From positions 1 to 37,711 of the forward strand of contig JAFZLD010000020.1 of NCBI GenBank assembly GCA_017553505.1: DNA of 37,711 bases, given 5' to 3'. Both the position numbers and the translations under genes were made by a program. This DNA comes from Lachnospiraceae bacterium. GTDB taxonomy: Bacteria; Bacillota; Clostridia; Lachnospirales; Lachnospiraceae. Below are positions 15,852-23,419 of the stretch, in pieces. The number at the start of each line of letters is the position of its first letter. The first letter of the stretch is position 1. The notes under the pieces are model-generated. The model was not told the origin of the DNA. It made no database searches and saw nothing but the letters and a program-made list of their open reading frames with translations.

Positions 15852-16523
15852 ATGAACCAATATGTTACAGGAGCAGTGATTAAGGCACTGCGGGAAAAGA
15901 ATAAATTGACCCAGTTACAGCTCGCCGACAAGCTCGGAGTGAGCGACAAGACAGTTTCCAAGTGGGAGACGGGCAAGGGCTACCCCGACATTACGCTGCT
16001 GGAGCCTATAGCCGACGCATTCAGAGTGTCGGTGACGGAGCTTATATCGGGTAACACCATTACCAATGCCAACGTTTCGGCCAATATGATGCGCTCGAAG
16101 TTCTACGTATGCCCGGTGTGCGGCAACGTGATACACAGTATGGGCGAGGCGGTTATAAACTGCCACGGAATAACGCTCGCGCCACTTGAGGCAGAGCCCA
16201 CCGATGAGCGTCATATGGTATTCATCGAGAGAATCGAAGACGAGTACTATGTGCGAATCGAGCACCCCATGACCAAAGAACACTACATTTCTTTTATCGC
16301 GGCGGCATCGTCGGACGGGATGCAGATGGTGAAGCTCTATCCCGAGGGCAGTGCGGAGGCAAGATTTAAGGTAAGGGGCGTTAGAAAGATTTTCTTTGGC
16401 TGCAATCGTGACGGGCTGTTCTTGCAGGATATCGTGAAGGGGATCGATGACAGGGACAGAAGCCACGACGATACCGAGGAGCGCCGGGCGCTTGAAGAGA
16501 CCGCGCGCAAGCTGTTTGGCTAA
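15852..16523 (+). CDS. Xre regulator fused to desulfoferrodoxin-like domain
   Basis: A 223-residue fusion. Residues 1-67 are an Xre helix-turn-helix (LTQLQLADKLGVSDKTVSKWETGKG). Residues 85-108 resemble the desulforedoxin iron site (C87, C90, C104), but the fourth ligand position is H105 instead of cysteine (NCHG). Residues 117-192 match the superoxide reductase domain: H121, HPMTKEHYISFI with H138 and H144, and the cysteine of CNRDGLF (C184). The last histidine of the usual CNxHG is D187. A redox- or superoxide-sensing regulator with altered metal sites is therefore likely; catalysis is doubtful. GGAGGATTAA precedes the ATG. Confidence 0.87.
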   Translation: MNQYVTGAVIKALREKNKLTQLQLADKLGVSDKTVSKWETGKGYPDITLLEPIADAFRVSVTELISGNTITNANVSANMMRSKFYVCPVCGNVIHSMGEAVINCHGITLAPLEAEPTDERHMVFIERIEDEYYVRIEHPMTKEHYISFIAAASSDGMQMVKLYPEGSAEARFKVRGVRKIFFGCNRDGLFLQDIVKGIDDRDRSHDDTEERRALEETARKLFG

Positions 16524-16535
16524 AGAAAGTTACGC

Positions 16536-16563
16536 TTGACAATTGAATATTGTTCGATATAAT
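16536..16563 (+). promoter_or_regulatory. Promoter of queuosine operon
   Basis: Consensus TTGACA (16536-16541), 16-base spacer, consensus TATAAT (16558-16563). Transcription would begin near 16570, ahead of the preQ1 aptamer. Confidence 0.85.
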
Positions 16564-16583
16564 AGCCTATGTACTTTATGTAC

Positions 16584-16625
16584 CGACAGTTCGTTTGTAC
16601 CATCCTGTCGTTAAACAAAACCAGG
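16584..16625 (+). ncRNA. preQ1-I riboswitch aptamer
   Basis: CGACAG (16584-16589) pairs with CTGTCG (16605-16610) around a 15-base loop (16590-16604). The A-rich tail TTAAACAAAACCAGG (16611-16625) closely resembles the tail of the Thermoanaerobacter preQ1-I aptamer; TTTGT in the loop can pair with ACAAA in the tail as the pseudoknot. A terminator at 16658-16688 follows, then queC, so preQ1 would repress by transcription termination. The roughly 280-base gap before queC is accounted for by this leader. Confidence 0.78.
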
Positions 16626-16657
16626 ACTATGATAAATCATTATGTATGATTATGTTT

Positions 16658-16688
16658 ATAGCTCTGCGTTTTGCAGGGCTATTTTTTT
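16658..16688 (+). terminator. Riboswitch-linked terminator before queC
   Basis: ATAGCTCTGC (16658-16667) pairs with GCAGGGCTAT (16673-16682), followed by a T run to 16688. It lies between the promoter and queC, so it must act as a regulated attenuator. Confidence 0.88.
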
Positions 16689-16805
16689 GTTAGGCGACGA
16701 GCCAAGCGGCTGATGTGCTTGCACAATCAGACATTTGGCGACCGCATACAATCTCGGATTTCATCATTAAGAAATCCGATGATTATTCATATCGGAGGTA
16801 ACACA

Positions 16806-17492
16806 ATGAAGGCTTTGGTTCTTTTCAGCGGCGGTCTTGACAGCTCTGTCTGTCTGGGGCTTGCGGTTAAGAAATACGGCGCGGACGAAGTGCTTGCGCT
16901 TTCCATATATTACGGTCAGAAGCACAAGAAAGAAATGGAAGCATCCGAGAAGGTTGCGGCTTACTACGGTGTTCGCAGGATAACGCTTGACCTTGGTGAG
17001 ATTTTCAAGGACAGCAACTGTACGCTTCTTGAAGGCGCTTCGGAGGAGATTCCTCACGAAGACTACGCCGAGCAGCTTGAGAAGACGGGCGGCAAGCCGG
17101 TTAATACTTACGTGCCTTACAGAAACGGATTGTTCTTATCGTCGGCGGCATCAATAGCACTTAGCCACGGCTGCACGGAGATTTATTACGGTGCCCATGC
17201 TGACGATGCGGCGGGCAATGCGTATCCCGATACCAGCATAGCTTTCAATAAGGCTATTTCGGAAGCGATTTATATAGGAAGCGGCAATGAGCTCACAATC
17301 GTTGCACCCTTCATCGACAAGACCAAGGCTCAGGTGGTGGCTATGGGAACAGAGATTGGAGTTCCTTTCGAACTTACCTGGAGCTGCTACGAAGGTAACG
17401 AGAAGGCTTGCGGTGTGTGCGGTACTTGCAGGGACAGAATCGCCGCATTTGAGTTAAACGGTCTTAAGGACCCGATTGAGTATGAAAGATAA
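16806..17492 (+). CDS. queC: 7-cyano-7-deazaguanine synthase
   Basis: Converts 7-carboxy-7-deazaguanine to preQ0 with ATP and ammonia, on the route to queuosine in tRNA. 228 residues. The N-terminal PP-loop SGGLDSS (8-14) is intact, and the C-terminal zinc site is C194, C202, C205 and C208 (CGVCGTC). The internal RNGLFLSSAAS segment is characteristic. Start 16806 is fixed by GGAGGTAA immediately upstream; a longer reading from 16671 would run through the terminator and is rejected. First gene of the preQ1-riboswitch operon. Confidence 0.96.
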   Translation: MKALVLFSGGLDSSVCLGLAVKKYGADEVLALSIYYGQKHKKEMEASEKVAAYYGVRRITLDLGEIFKDSNCTLLEGASEEIPHEDYAEQLEKTGGKPVNTYVPYRNGLFLSSAASIALSHGCTEIYYGAHADDAAGNAYPDTSIAFNKAISEAIYIGSGNELTIVAPFIDKTKAQVVAMGTEIGVPFELTWSCYEGNEKACGVCGTCRDRIAAFELNGLKDPIEYER

Positions 17493-17504
17493 GAGGATTA
17501 GAAT

Positions 17505-18188
17505 TTGAGTAACGAATTGATATTTGTAGGAACTGTTTTAATATATCTCGGCAGCGTTCTTTTGCTGTATAAGCTGTTTGGAAAGAACGGACTGTTTGCT
17601 TTTGCCATATTCGGTACTATACTTGGTAATATAGCGGTTTGTAAGTGCGTGGACCTGTTCGGACTTTCCACCACGGCGGGCAATGTGCTTTATGCATCCA
17701 CATTCCTTGTAACCGATATATTGTCCGAGAAATACGGCAAGAAAGATGCGCAAAAGGCGGTAATGTACAGCTTTTCGACGATGCTTTTGTGGCTTCTCGG
17801 TACACAGCTTATTCTTAAGTTTACCCCCAATGCCAATGACTACATTTCGGACAGCTTGCAGGTAGTGTTCGGACTCGTGCCGAGAATTACCATTGCCAGC
17901 CTTATCGGTTTCCTGTGCAGTCAGAACATTGACGTGTTCTTATACCACTTAATCTGGAAGAAGACCGGCGACAGCAAGGGTAAGCTTTGGCTTCGCAACA
18001 ACGGAAGCACCCTTACCAGCCAGCTTGTGGATACCGTGATTTTCACTTTCCTTGCTTTCTGGGGCACATACCCTACAGGCGTTTTCTTTAGCATATTAAT
18101 CACCACATACCTGTTTAAGGCGGTTGTGGCGCTTGCAGATACACCTTTTATTTACATCGCGCGTAAGATTAACCCGAAGGAGGACTAA
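17505..18188 (+). CDS. yhhQ: Queuosine precursor transporter (YhhQ/VUT family)
   Basis: A 227-residue integral membrane protein with about six helices, of the COG1738 (VUT/QPTR) family that imports queuosine precursors such as preQ0 or preQ1. Family hallmarks are [31 protein letters not shown] (about 56-86) and the C-terminal [10 protein letters not shown] and [11 protein letters not shown] stretches. The start codon is TTG at 17505, with GAGGA about 8 bases upstream. It lies between queC and queF in one operon, so the cell can both make and salvage the precursor under the same preQ1 control. Confidence 0.92.
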   Translation: MSNELIFVGTVLIYLGSVLLLYKLFGKNGLFAFAIFGTILGNIAVCKCVDLFGLSTTAGNVLYASTFLVTDILSEKYGKKDAQKAVMYSFSTMLLWLLGTQLILKFTPNANDYISDSLQVVFGLVPRITIASLIGFLCSQNIDVFLYHLIWKKTGDSKGKLWLRNNGSTLTSQLVDTVIFTFLAFWGTYPTGVFFSILITTYLFKAVVALADTPFIYIARKINPKED

Positions 18189-18190
18189 GT

Positions 18191-18679
18191 ATGAGAGACA
18201 GAGCAAAAGAAGGATTAACCAAGCTTGGAAGTCAGGGCACGCAGTACAAGACCGATTACGACCCTTCACTTCTGGAGACATTTGACAACAAGCATCCGGA
18301 CAACGATTATTTCGTAAAGTTTAACTGCCCGGAATTTACCAGTCTTTGCCCCATCACGGGCCAGCCTGATTTTGCCAACATTATTATTTCTTATGTTCCC
18401 GGTCAAAAAATGGTTGAGTCAAAAGCCCTTAAGCTTTACCTTTTCTCCTTCAGAAATCATGGCGATTTCCACGAGGACTGCGTAAACATTATTATGAAGG
18501 ATCTCATCAAGGCGATGGACCCCAAGTATATCGAGGTTACCGGTAAGTTCTTACCCCGTGGCGGTCTTTCGATCGACCCTTACTGCAACTACGGCAAGCC
18601 CGGCACCAAGTGGGAAGACGTAGCGTGGGAGAGAATGACTCACCATGATATGTATCCCGAAAAAGTAGACAACAGATAA
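18191..18679 (+). CDS. queF: NADPH-dependent 7-cyano-7-deazaguanine reductase
   Basis: Reduces preQ0 to preQ1 with two NADPH. Short unimodular type, 162 residues. The nucleophilic cysteine is C53 in [14 protein letters not shown], with the catalytic aspartate D60. The family motif [21 protein letters not shown] (about 76-96) is complete. AAGGAGGACTAAGT precedes the ATG and overlaps the stop of the transporter gene. Last gene of the preQ1-controlled operon; queD and queE are not in the window. Confidence 0.97.
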   Translation: MRDRAKEGLTKLGSQGTQYKTDYDPSLLETFDNKHPDNDYFVKFNCPEFTSLCPITGQPDFANIIISYVPGQKMVESKALKLYLFSFRNHGDFHEDCVNIIMKDLIKAMDPKYIEVTGKFLPRGGLSIDPYCNYGKPGTKWEDVAWERMTHHDMYPEKVDNR

Positions 18680-18738
18680 TTGTTAAATATGCACAAGTTC
18701 CCCGAGTGCAAAATTTGTAAATATTTACGCTAAAAGAA

Positions 18739-18766
18739 TTGACTAAAATTGCAATAGCGTTAAAAT
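18739..18766 (+). promoter_or_regulatory. Promoter of EAL gene
   Basis: TTGACT (18739-18744), 16-base spacer, TAAAAT (18761-18766). Confidence 0.65.
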
Positions 18767-18831
18767 AGATATGTTTTTGTATAATTATGTATTATGCGGA
18801 ACATTTTGCTTACCAATGAGAGGAAAGAACG

Positions 18832-20175
18832 ATGGAGATTAAGTCAGACTGGGGAGTTTCTTTCTGTCAAATTGGGGATTTTGAGCATATCGATATGATG
18901 ACCGGTCTCAGAAACCAGATTGCTTTTTTCGAAGATGTCAAAAGAATCATCGCGAGAAAGCAGAAGTCAACAATCACTTTAATCGGAATAAGAAAGCTTG
19001 CCGAGATTAACGAGATACACGGATACAGTTTCGGTAACAGTACTCTTCAGCATGTTGGAGAATACTTAAATGAGGTTGCTTCGGAGGTCGGATACGTATA
19101 TCATATCGACGGATCTAAGTTTGCCATTATAAGCGGCAGCTTGGACACCGAGCGCATCTTGGAATACTATGAACTTTTACGCAGACATTTCAGGCATGAT
19201 TTCATGATTGACAATCAGAGACTGGTGCTTGATTTCAATGCGGCAACTTTATATTTGCACAGCTTTGATGTGGACGAGAAGACTATTTATTCTTGTCTTA
19301 ACTACTCATACAGTGAGTCCAAGGTCAGACATCAGGGCGATATGGTTATATTTTCTAACTCTGCTTCGGACGACAATCGTTTCAGGCTTGAGAGACTTCA
19401 CGCTATCAGGGACGCAATCGTAGATGGCTGCAAGGGATTCTACCTTCTTTTTCAGCCTATTATGAATGCCAAGACCGAGAAGTTTGTAGGCGCTGAGTCA
19501 CTTTTGCGCTGGCGAAACGATAAGTACGGTTCCGTTCCTCCCGATGAATTTATCGGACCTTTGGAGCGCGACCCTCTTTTCCCGGAACTTGGCAAATGGA
19601 TATTAAAACAGTCTTTATATGCTGCCAAGGAAATGATTGAGGTATGTCCCGAGTTTATCATTAACGTTAACCTTTCGTATGTTCAGCTTGAGAAAGCAGA
19701 CTTTGCGGATACGGTGCTTGATATCGTTAAAGAGGTGGGATTCCCGGAAGGGCATCTGTGCCTTGAGATTACAGAGAGATGTCGATTGCTGGACATCGGT
19801 TTACTCAGCAGAATTATCGAGAAGCTTCATTCGCACGGTATACTGTTTGCGCTTGATGATTTCGGAACAGGTTTCTCAGCTATCGATATTATCAAGAAGC
19901 TTTCTTTTGACACCATCAAGATTGACCGTGGATTTATCAGCAATATTGAAAAGGATGATAAAGAGCGTCAGCTTGTAGGACACTTTGCGGGCATTGCAGG
20001 TACATTCGGTGCCAAGGTCTGTGTCGAGGGTGTTGAGAGCAACGGCATGAGGGATATCCTTCAACACTTTAATGTTAACAGTTTTCAGGGATATTTGTAC
20101 TCTAAGCCGGTGCCGATTTATACGATGATGGATCTTTTGGACGAAGAAACAAACAATAAGTTCAAAGTCTGTTAA
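18832..20175 (+). CDS. Cytoplasmic GGDEF-EAL protein, probable c-di-GMP phosphodiesterase
   Basis: A 447-residue soluble protein. The N-terminal GGDEF domain (about 20-175) is degenerate: DGSKF (93-97) stands where the catalytic GGDEF should be, so no cyclase activity is expected. The EAL domain (about 195-435) keeps the metal and catalytic residues: the E of AESLLRW (EAL variant ESL), N in NVNLS, E in LEITE, the double aspartate of LDDFGTG, K in TIKIDRGF and E in VEGVES. It should hydrolyse c-di-GMP to pGpG and so favour motility. No sensor domain or membrane helix is seen. GAGAGGAAAG precedes the ATG. Confidence 0.93.
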   Translation: MEIKSDWGVSFCQIGDFEHIDMMTGLRNQIAFFEDVKRIIARKQKSTITLIGIRKLAEINEIHGYSFGNSTLQHVGEYLNEVASEVGYVYHIDGSKFAIISGSLDTERILEYYELLRRHFRHDFMIDNQRLVLDFNAATLYLHSFDVDEKTIYSCLNYSYSESKVRHQGDMVIFSNSASDDNRFRLERLHAIRDAIVDGCKGFYLLFQPIMNAKTEKFVGAESLLRWRNDKYGSVPPDEFIGPLERDPLFPELGKWILKQSLYAAKEMIEVCPEFIINVNLSYVQLEKADFADTVLDIVKEVGFPEGHLCLEITERCRLLDIGLLSRIIEKLHSHGILFALDDFGTGFSAIDIIKKLSFDTIKIDRGFISNIEKDDKERQLVGHFAGIAGTFGAKVCVEGVESNGMRDILQHFNVNSFQGYLYSKPVPIYTMMDLLDEETNNKFKVC

Positions 20176-20249
20176 GAACCGAAGCATCTTCCCGTAATTT
20201 CTGATTAATAGGTTTTTCCCTATAATGTAAGTTACAGGGGGAATCAGGA

Positions 20250-20648
20250 ATGAATGCGAGAGGCTTCTATAACAAAACGATTAAGAGATTGCCAAGCTTC
20301 CTTGAGAAGATAGTGGCGGGCATATTGCTGGTGGGAGTTGTCTACGGAGGCTTCAGACTGGTGGTTGATGCATTTTCTTTTACCGCGCCGGATACCAATG
20401 GTGTTGAGTATATTGAGATGCTGCTTGAGTCTGCATTCAGTGTGATAATCGTAATTGAGTTTGTAAGAATGCTTGTGAAGCATTCGATGAACACGATTGT
20501 GGAGGTGCTGATATTTGCTATTGCAAGAGGACTCGTGGCCGGGCATGAGAGTGCATTGTATGTGCTTATCAGAGTGGTGGCTATAGCGGTACTTTTGGGA
20601 AGCAGAAAGTATTTGTTTAAAGACTTTGATTTTGTAGAAGAAGATTAA
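20250..20648 (+). CDS. Small four-helix membrane protein, PsiE-like
   Basis: A 132-residue membrane protein with four predicted helices (about 18-38, 56-76, 83-97 and 103-117). The segment VLIFAIARGLVAGHES and overall layout resemble the phosphate-starvation-inducible PsiE family; I treat this as a likely but not certain assignment. It has its own probable promoter (TATAAT at 20221-20226 with a weak -35) and GGGGGA about 9 bases before the ATG. It ends at a bidirectional terminator shared with the mgtC-like gene. Function in this family is not established. Confidence 0.72.
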   Translation: MNARGFYNKTIKRLPSFLEKIVAGILLVGVVYGGFRLVVDAFSFTAPDTNGVEYIEMLLESAFSVIIVIEFVRMLVKHSMNTIVEVLIFAIARGLVAGHESALYVLIRVVAIAVLLGSRKYLFKDFDFVEED

Positions 20649-20653
20649 AATAT

Positions 20654-20685
20654 AAAGGGTTTCGGCTGTGGCCGAAACCCTTTTT
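20654..20685. terminator. Strong bidirectional terminator
   Basis: Perfect 13-bp stem AAAGGGTTTCGGC (20654-20666) with GCCGAAACCCTTT (20671-20683), loop TGTG, and T-rich sequence on both sides. Confidence 0.93.
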
Positions 20686-20696
20686 GTATGCTTGAA

Positions 20697-21371
20697 TTAA
20701 AGACCTTCCACGTAGGCTACGCCGTCGAGTGCGCGGATGCTTTCAAAAAGCTGTTCGTGGTTTCTTTTGACCTTGGACTTAAGGACCATGATGTAAGCGT
20801 GCTTGCCTTCTTCATAAGAAGATTCGGGCTCGGTTCTTACGTCGTCGATATCAAGCCCCATCTCGCGGACCTTGCGCATGAAGTCGCCGAGATTCAGAGT
20901 CTTGTTAAGCTCTACATAGATTTCCAAAACCCTTGATGTATTGCGCATCTGATTGTCCCAGCGATGCACAAGAGACAGTACAAAGAAGATGACTACGCCA
21001 CAGAGAATACCGGCTTCGTAGAGACCTACACCGATTGCAAGACCTACGGCAGCGGCAGCCCAGAGGCCTGCGGCGGTGGTAAGACCTTTAATCTGATTAC
21101 GTCTCGTAACTACGATGGTGCCGGCACCGAGGAAACCGATACCGCTTACTACCTGAGCGCCCATTCTCACGGGGTCGCCGGTCTGAAACACCTGATTGAC
21201 GTATTGATTGGTAAGCATTATGAGGCAGGAGCCTACGCATACCAGCATATATGTACGTAAGCCGGCGGGTCTGTTCTTAAGACCTCTCTCAAGACCGAGA
21301 ATACCGCCTAGCAAGACAGCTACGACTATTCGACACACAATCGCCAGATAAGTAACTTCACGAAGTACCAT
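20697..21371 (-). CDS. MgtC/SapB family membrane protein
   Basis: A 224-residue protein. The N-terminal MgtC membrane domain holds the hallmark GGILGLERGLKNRPAGLRTYMLVCVGSC and GAQVVSGIGFLGAGTI (about 20-110), and a soluble C-terminal ACT-like domain follows (about 145-224). Relatives are linked to growth in low magnesium and to inhibition of ATP synthase in pathogens; many gut Firmicutes carry one without a virulence role. Start at 21371 is set by AAGAAGGG 7 bases upstream; the longer reading to 21497 is rejected. Confidence 0.93.
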   Translation of the reverse strand: MVLREVTYLAIVCRIVVAVLLGGILGLERGLKNRPAGLRTYMLVCVGSCLIMLTNQYVNQVFQTGDPVRMGAQVVSGIGFLGAGTIVVTRRNQIKGLTTAAGLWAAAAVGLAIGVGLYEAGILCGVVIFFVLSLVHRWDNQMRNTSRVLEIYVELNKTLNLGDFMRKVREMGLDIDDVRTEPESSYEEGKHAYIMVLKSKVKRNHEQLFESIRALDGVAYVEGL

Positions 21372-21600
21372 ATTTCGCCCTTCTTTCAATCCCCTAATAA
21401 AAAGAGTGTTACTAATAATAGTATAACATAATTTTATAACCGATGCTATAATATCACTGATACGACCGGCATGCATTGGTGAATGAATGGGGGGCAAGAC
21501 AAATATATATTGACTGGATTAAGATGTCGGATTATATGAGAGAGCATTCTTTTTCCAAAAATCTATTTTAAGAAATTTATCAATTTACCACAGAAAAGTG

Positions 21601-21629
21601 TTGACGTACTAAAGCAACACTGTTATAAT
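21601..21629 (+). promoter_or_regulatory. Promoter of symporter gene
   Basis: TTGACG (21601-21606), 17-base spacer, consensus TATAAT (21624-21629). The transcript would begin near 21636. Confidence 0.8.
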
Positions 21630-21644
21630 CAGCCCATAAGATGT

Positions 21645-21687
21645 CCAAAGGCGGATGTTTACACTGCTTTTGGGCTTCTTTTTACAA
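21645..21687 (+). terminator. Leader hairpin with T run upstream of glycine aptamer
   Basis: CCAAAGGC (21645-21652) pairs with GCTTTTGG (21666-21673, one G-U), followed by GCTTCTTTTTA. It lies between the promoter and the aptamer. It may be an attenuator or the reduced partner hairpin (ghost aptamer) of a single glycine aptamer. Confidence 0.5.
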
Positions 21688-21690
21688 TAA

Positions 21691-21764
21691 TCTTGGAGAG
21701 ACCCATTAAGGGAGCCGAAGGTGTAAGGTTTATCTTTACCGATCTCTCAGGCAAAAGGACAGGA
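21691..21764 (+). ncRNA. Single-aptamer glycine riboswitch
   Basis: GGAGAGAC (21695-21702), GGAGCCGAAGG (21711-21721), ACCGATCTCTCAGGCAAAAGGACAGG (about 21738-21763) are the standard glycine-aptamer elements in order. Only one aptamer is present. It ends right at the ribosome site (GGAGAAG) of the symporter gene at 21773, which suggests control of translation. CTTCTT in the leader could pair with AAGAAG next to the ribosome site. The 401-base gap between mgtC and the symporter holds the promoter, a hairpin and this aptamer. Confidence 0.92.
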
Positions 21765-21772
21765 GAAGAAGA

Positions 21773-23308
21773 ATGGAGAATGTAATTACAAAGGTGACGG
21801 CAGTCAATGACGCTGTCAATAGTTTCGCATGGGGTTGGTTCGCAATCTGCATGTTGCTCGGTACAGGCCTTATCTGTACTTTAATCACTAAATGCTTTCA
21901 GGTATCACATATCGGTCATTGGTGGAAGCAGACTATCGGGTCCTTATTTAAGAAGGACACTCATAAAAAGAAAGACCGTGGCTCCGTATCCCAGTTCCAG
22001 GCACTTTGTACCGCACTTGCGGCTACAATCGGAACCGGTAACATTGCGGGCGTAGCTGCCGCTATCTGTGTCGGTGGTCCCGGCGCGGTATTCTGGATGT
22101 GGATAGCTGCATTCCTCGGAATGATGACCAATTATTCAGAGAATATACTCGGTATTTACTATCGTCGTAAGAACAAAGACGGCGAATGGTCCGGCGGCCC
22201 TATGTACTACTTAACGGACGGTCTCGGCGGATATAAAGGCTTTAAGTTTGTCGGCAAGGTGCTTGCAGTAATCTTTGCAATCTTTGCAATGCTTGCATCA
22301 TTCGGTATCGGTAACATGGGTCAGATTAACAAGATTACCCTTAATATCGAATCTGCATTTTTCTCAAATGTTGAAGCTCCCACATTACTCGGTGTAAGTG
22401 TTGTTAACTGGGTGATCGGTGCGGTACTTTTAATAATCGGCGGATTTATCATTATCGGCGGCCTTCAGAGAATTGCTTCTTTTGCGGAGAGAGTAGTTCC
22501 TTTCATGGCTATCGTATATGTAATCGGTTCACTTATTATCATGTTCGCGCACATTTCCACAATCGGCGCGATGTTTGCTTCAATCTTTAAGTTTGCTTTC
22601 GGTGCCAAGGCTATCGCGGGCGGTATTGCGGGTGAAGCGTTAAAGCTTGCCATCAAGAACGGTTGTAAGCGCGGTATCTTCTCCAATGAAGCAGGTCTTG
22701 GTTCCTCCGTTATGGTTCACTCGAACTCTAACGTTATTGAGCCCGTTAAGCAGGGTATGTGGGGAATCTTCGAAGTATTCGCAGATACCATGATTGTATG
22801 TACCATGACCGCTATCGTAGTATTAAGCTCAGGCATGATTGACCTTGCTACCGGTGCACCTGTTGAGGGTGTTAAGGATGCGACACTTGTTGCAACCGCT
22901 TTCGGTAACGTATTCGGCAAGCCCGGTGAGTGGTTCGTGGCTATCGCGGTATTGCTCTTTGCATTCACTACCGTTATGGGCTGGTCTCACTACGGCTCCA
23001 AGGCTGTTGAGTATCTCTTCGGTACCAAGGGTGCCAAGGTGTACAGAGTAATCTTCGTACTTATGATTATCACAGGTGCAATTATGACATCTTCACTTGC
23101 ATGGGACATTTCCGATACCTTCAACGGTCTTATGATGATTCCCAACCTTATCGGTGTTCTTTCGCTGACACCTATCGTTATTAAGCTTACGAAGAACTAT
23201 GTGGACAGAAATCTCCGTCATAAGGACGTTAAGCCTATGCTTTCGGCAATCCCCGAAGTGCAGGAAGAGATGGAAAGAAACCTTAAGGCTCAGGAGAGCG
23301 AAGCATAA
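21773..23308 (+). CDS. Sodium:alanine/glycine symporter (AGCS family)
   Basis: A 511-residue integral membrane transporter of the alanine/glycine:cation symporter family (AlsT/DagA type) with about ten to eleven helices. The family signature CTALAATIGTGNIAGVAAAICVGGPGAVFWMWIAAFLGM (about 82-120) and GIFSNEAGLGSS are clear. It imports glycine or alanine with sodium at the cytoplasmic membrane. The glycine riboswitch in its leader indicates glycine as a physiological substrate or signal. The C-terminus is a charged cytoplasmic tail. Single-gene transcript ended by a hairpin at 23326-23360. Confidence 0.96.
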   Translation: MENVITKVTAVNDAVNSFAWGWFAICMLLGTGLICTLITKCFQVSHIGHWWKQTIGSLFKKDTHKKKDRGSVSQFQALCTALAATIGTGNIAGVAAAICVGGPGAVFWMWIAAFLGMMTNYSENILGIYYRRKNKDGEWSGGPMYYLTDGLGGYKGFKFVGKVLAVIFAIFAMLASFGIGNMGQINKITLNIESAFFSNVEAPTLLGVSVVNWVIGAVLLIIGGFIIIGGLQRIASFAERVVPFMAIVYVIGSLIIMFAHISTIGAMFASIFKFAFGAKAIAGGIAGEALKLAIKNGCKRGIFSNEAGLGSSVMVHSNSNVIEPVKQGMWGIFEVFADTMIVCTMTAIVVLSSGMIDLATGAPVEGVKDATLVATAFGNVFGKPGEWFVAIAVLLFAFTTVMGWSHYGSKAVEYLFGTKGAKVYRVIFVLMIITGAIMTSSLAWDISDTFNGLMMIPNLIGVLSLTPIVIKLTKNYVDRNLRHKDVKPMLSAIPEVQEEMERNLKAQESEA

Positions 23309-23325
23309 TTATCCATACGGCAATC

Positions 23326-23360
23326 AGGGCGCTATTACGATGTAATGGCGCTCTATTTTT
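23326..23360 (+). terminator. Terminator after symporter
   Basis: AGGGCGCTATTAC pairs with GTAATGGCGCTCT (two G-U pairs) around GAT, followed by ATTTTT. Confidence 0.85.
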
Positions 23361-23419
23361 ATGTTCTTTTGCCGCGAGTGCGGGTATAATGATTACAATG
23401 AGAAAAGGAGGACAATATT

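Noticed and set aside
16671-16805. N-terminal extension of queC
   Set aside because: It would start inside the riboswitch terminator; a strong ribosome site fixes the start at 16806.
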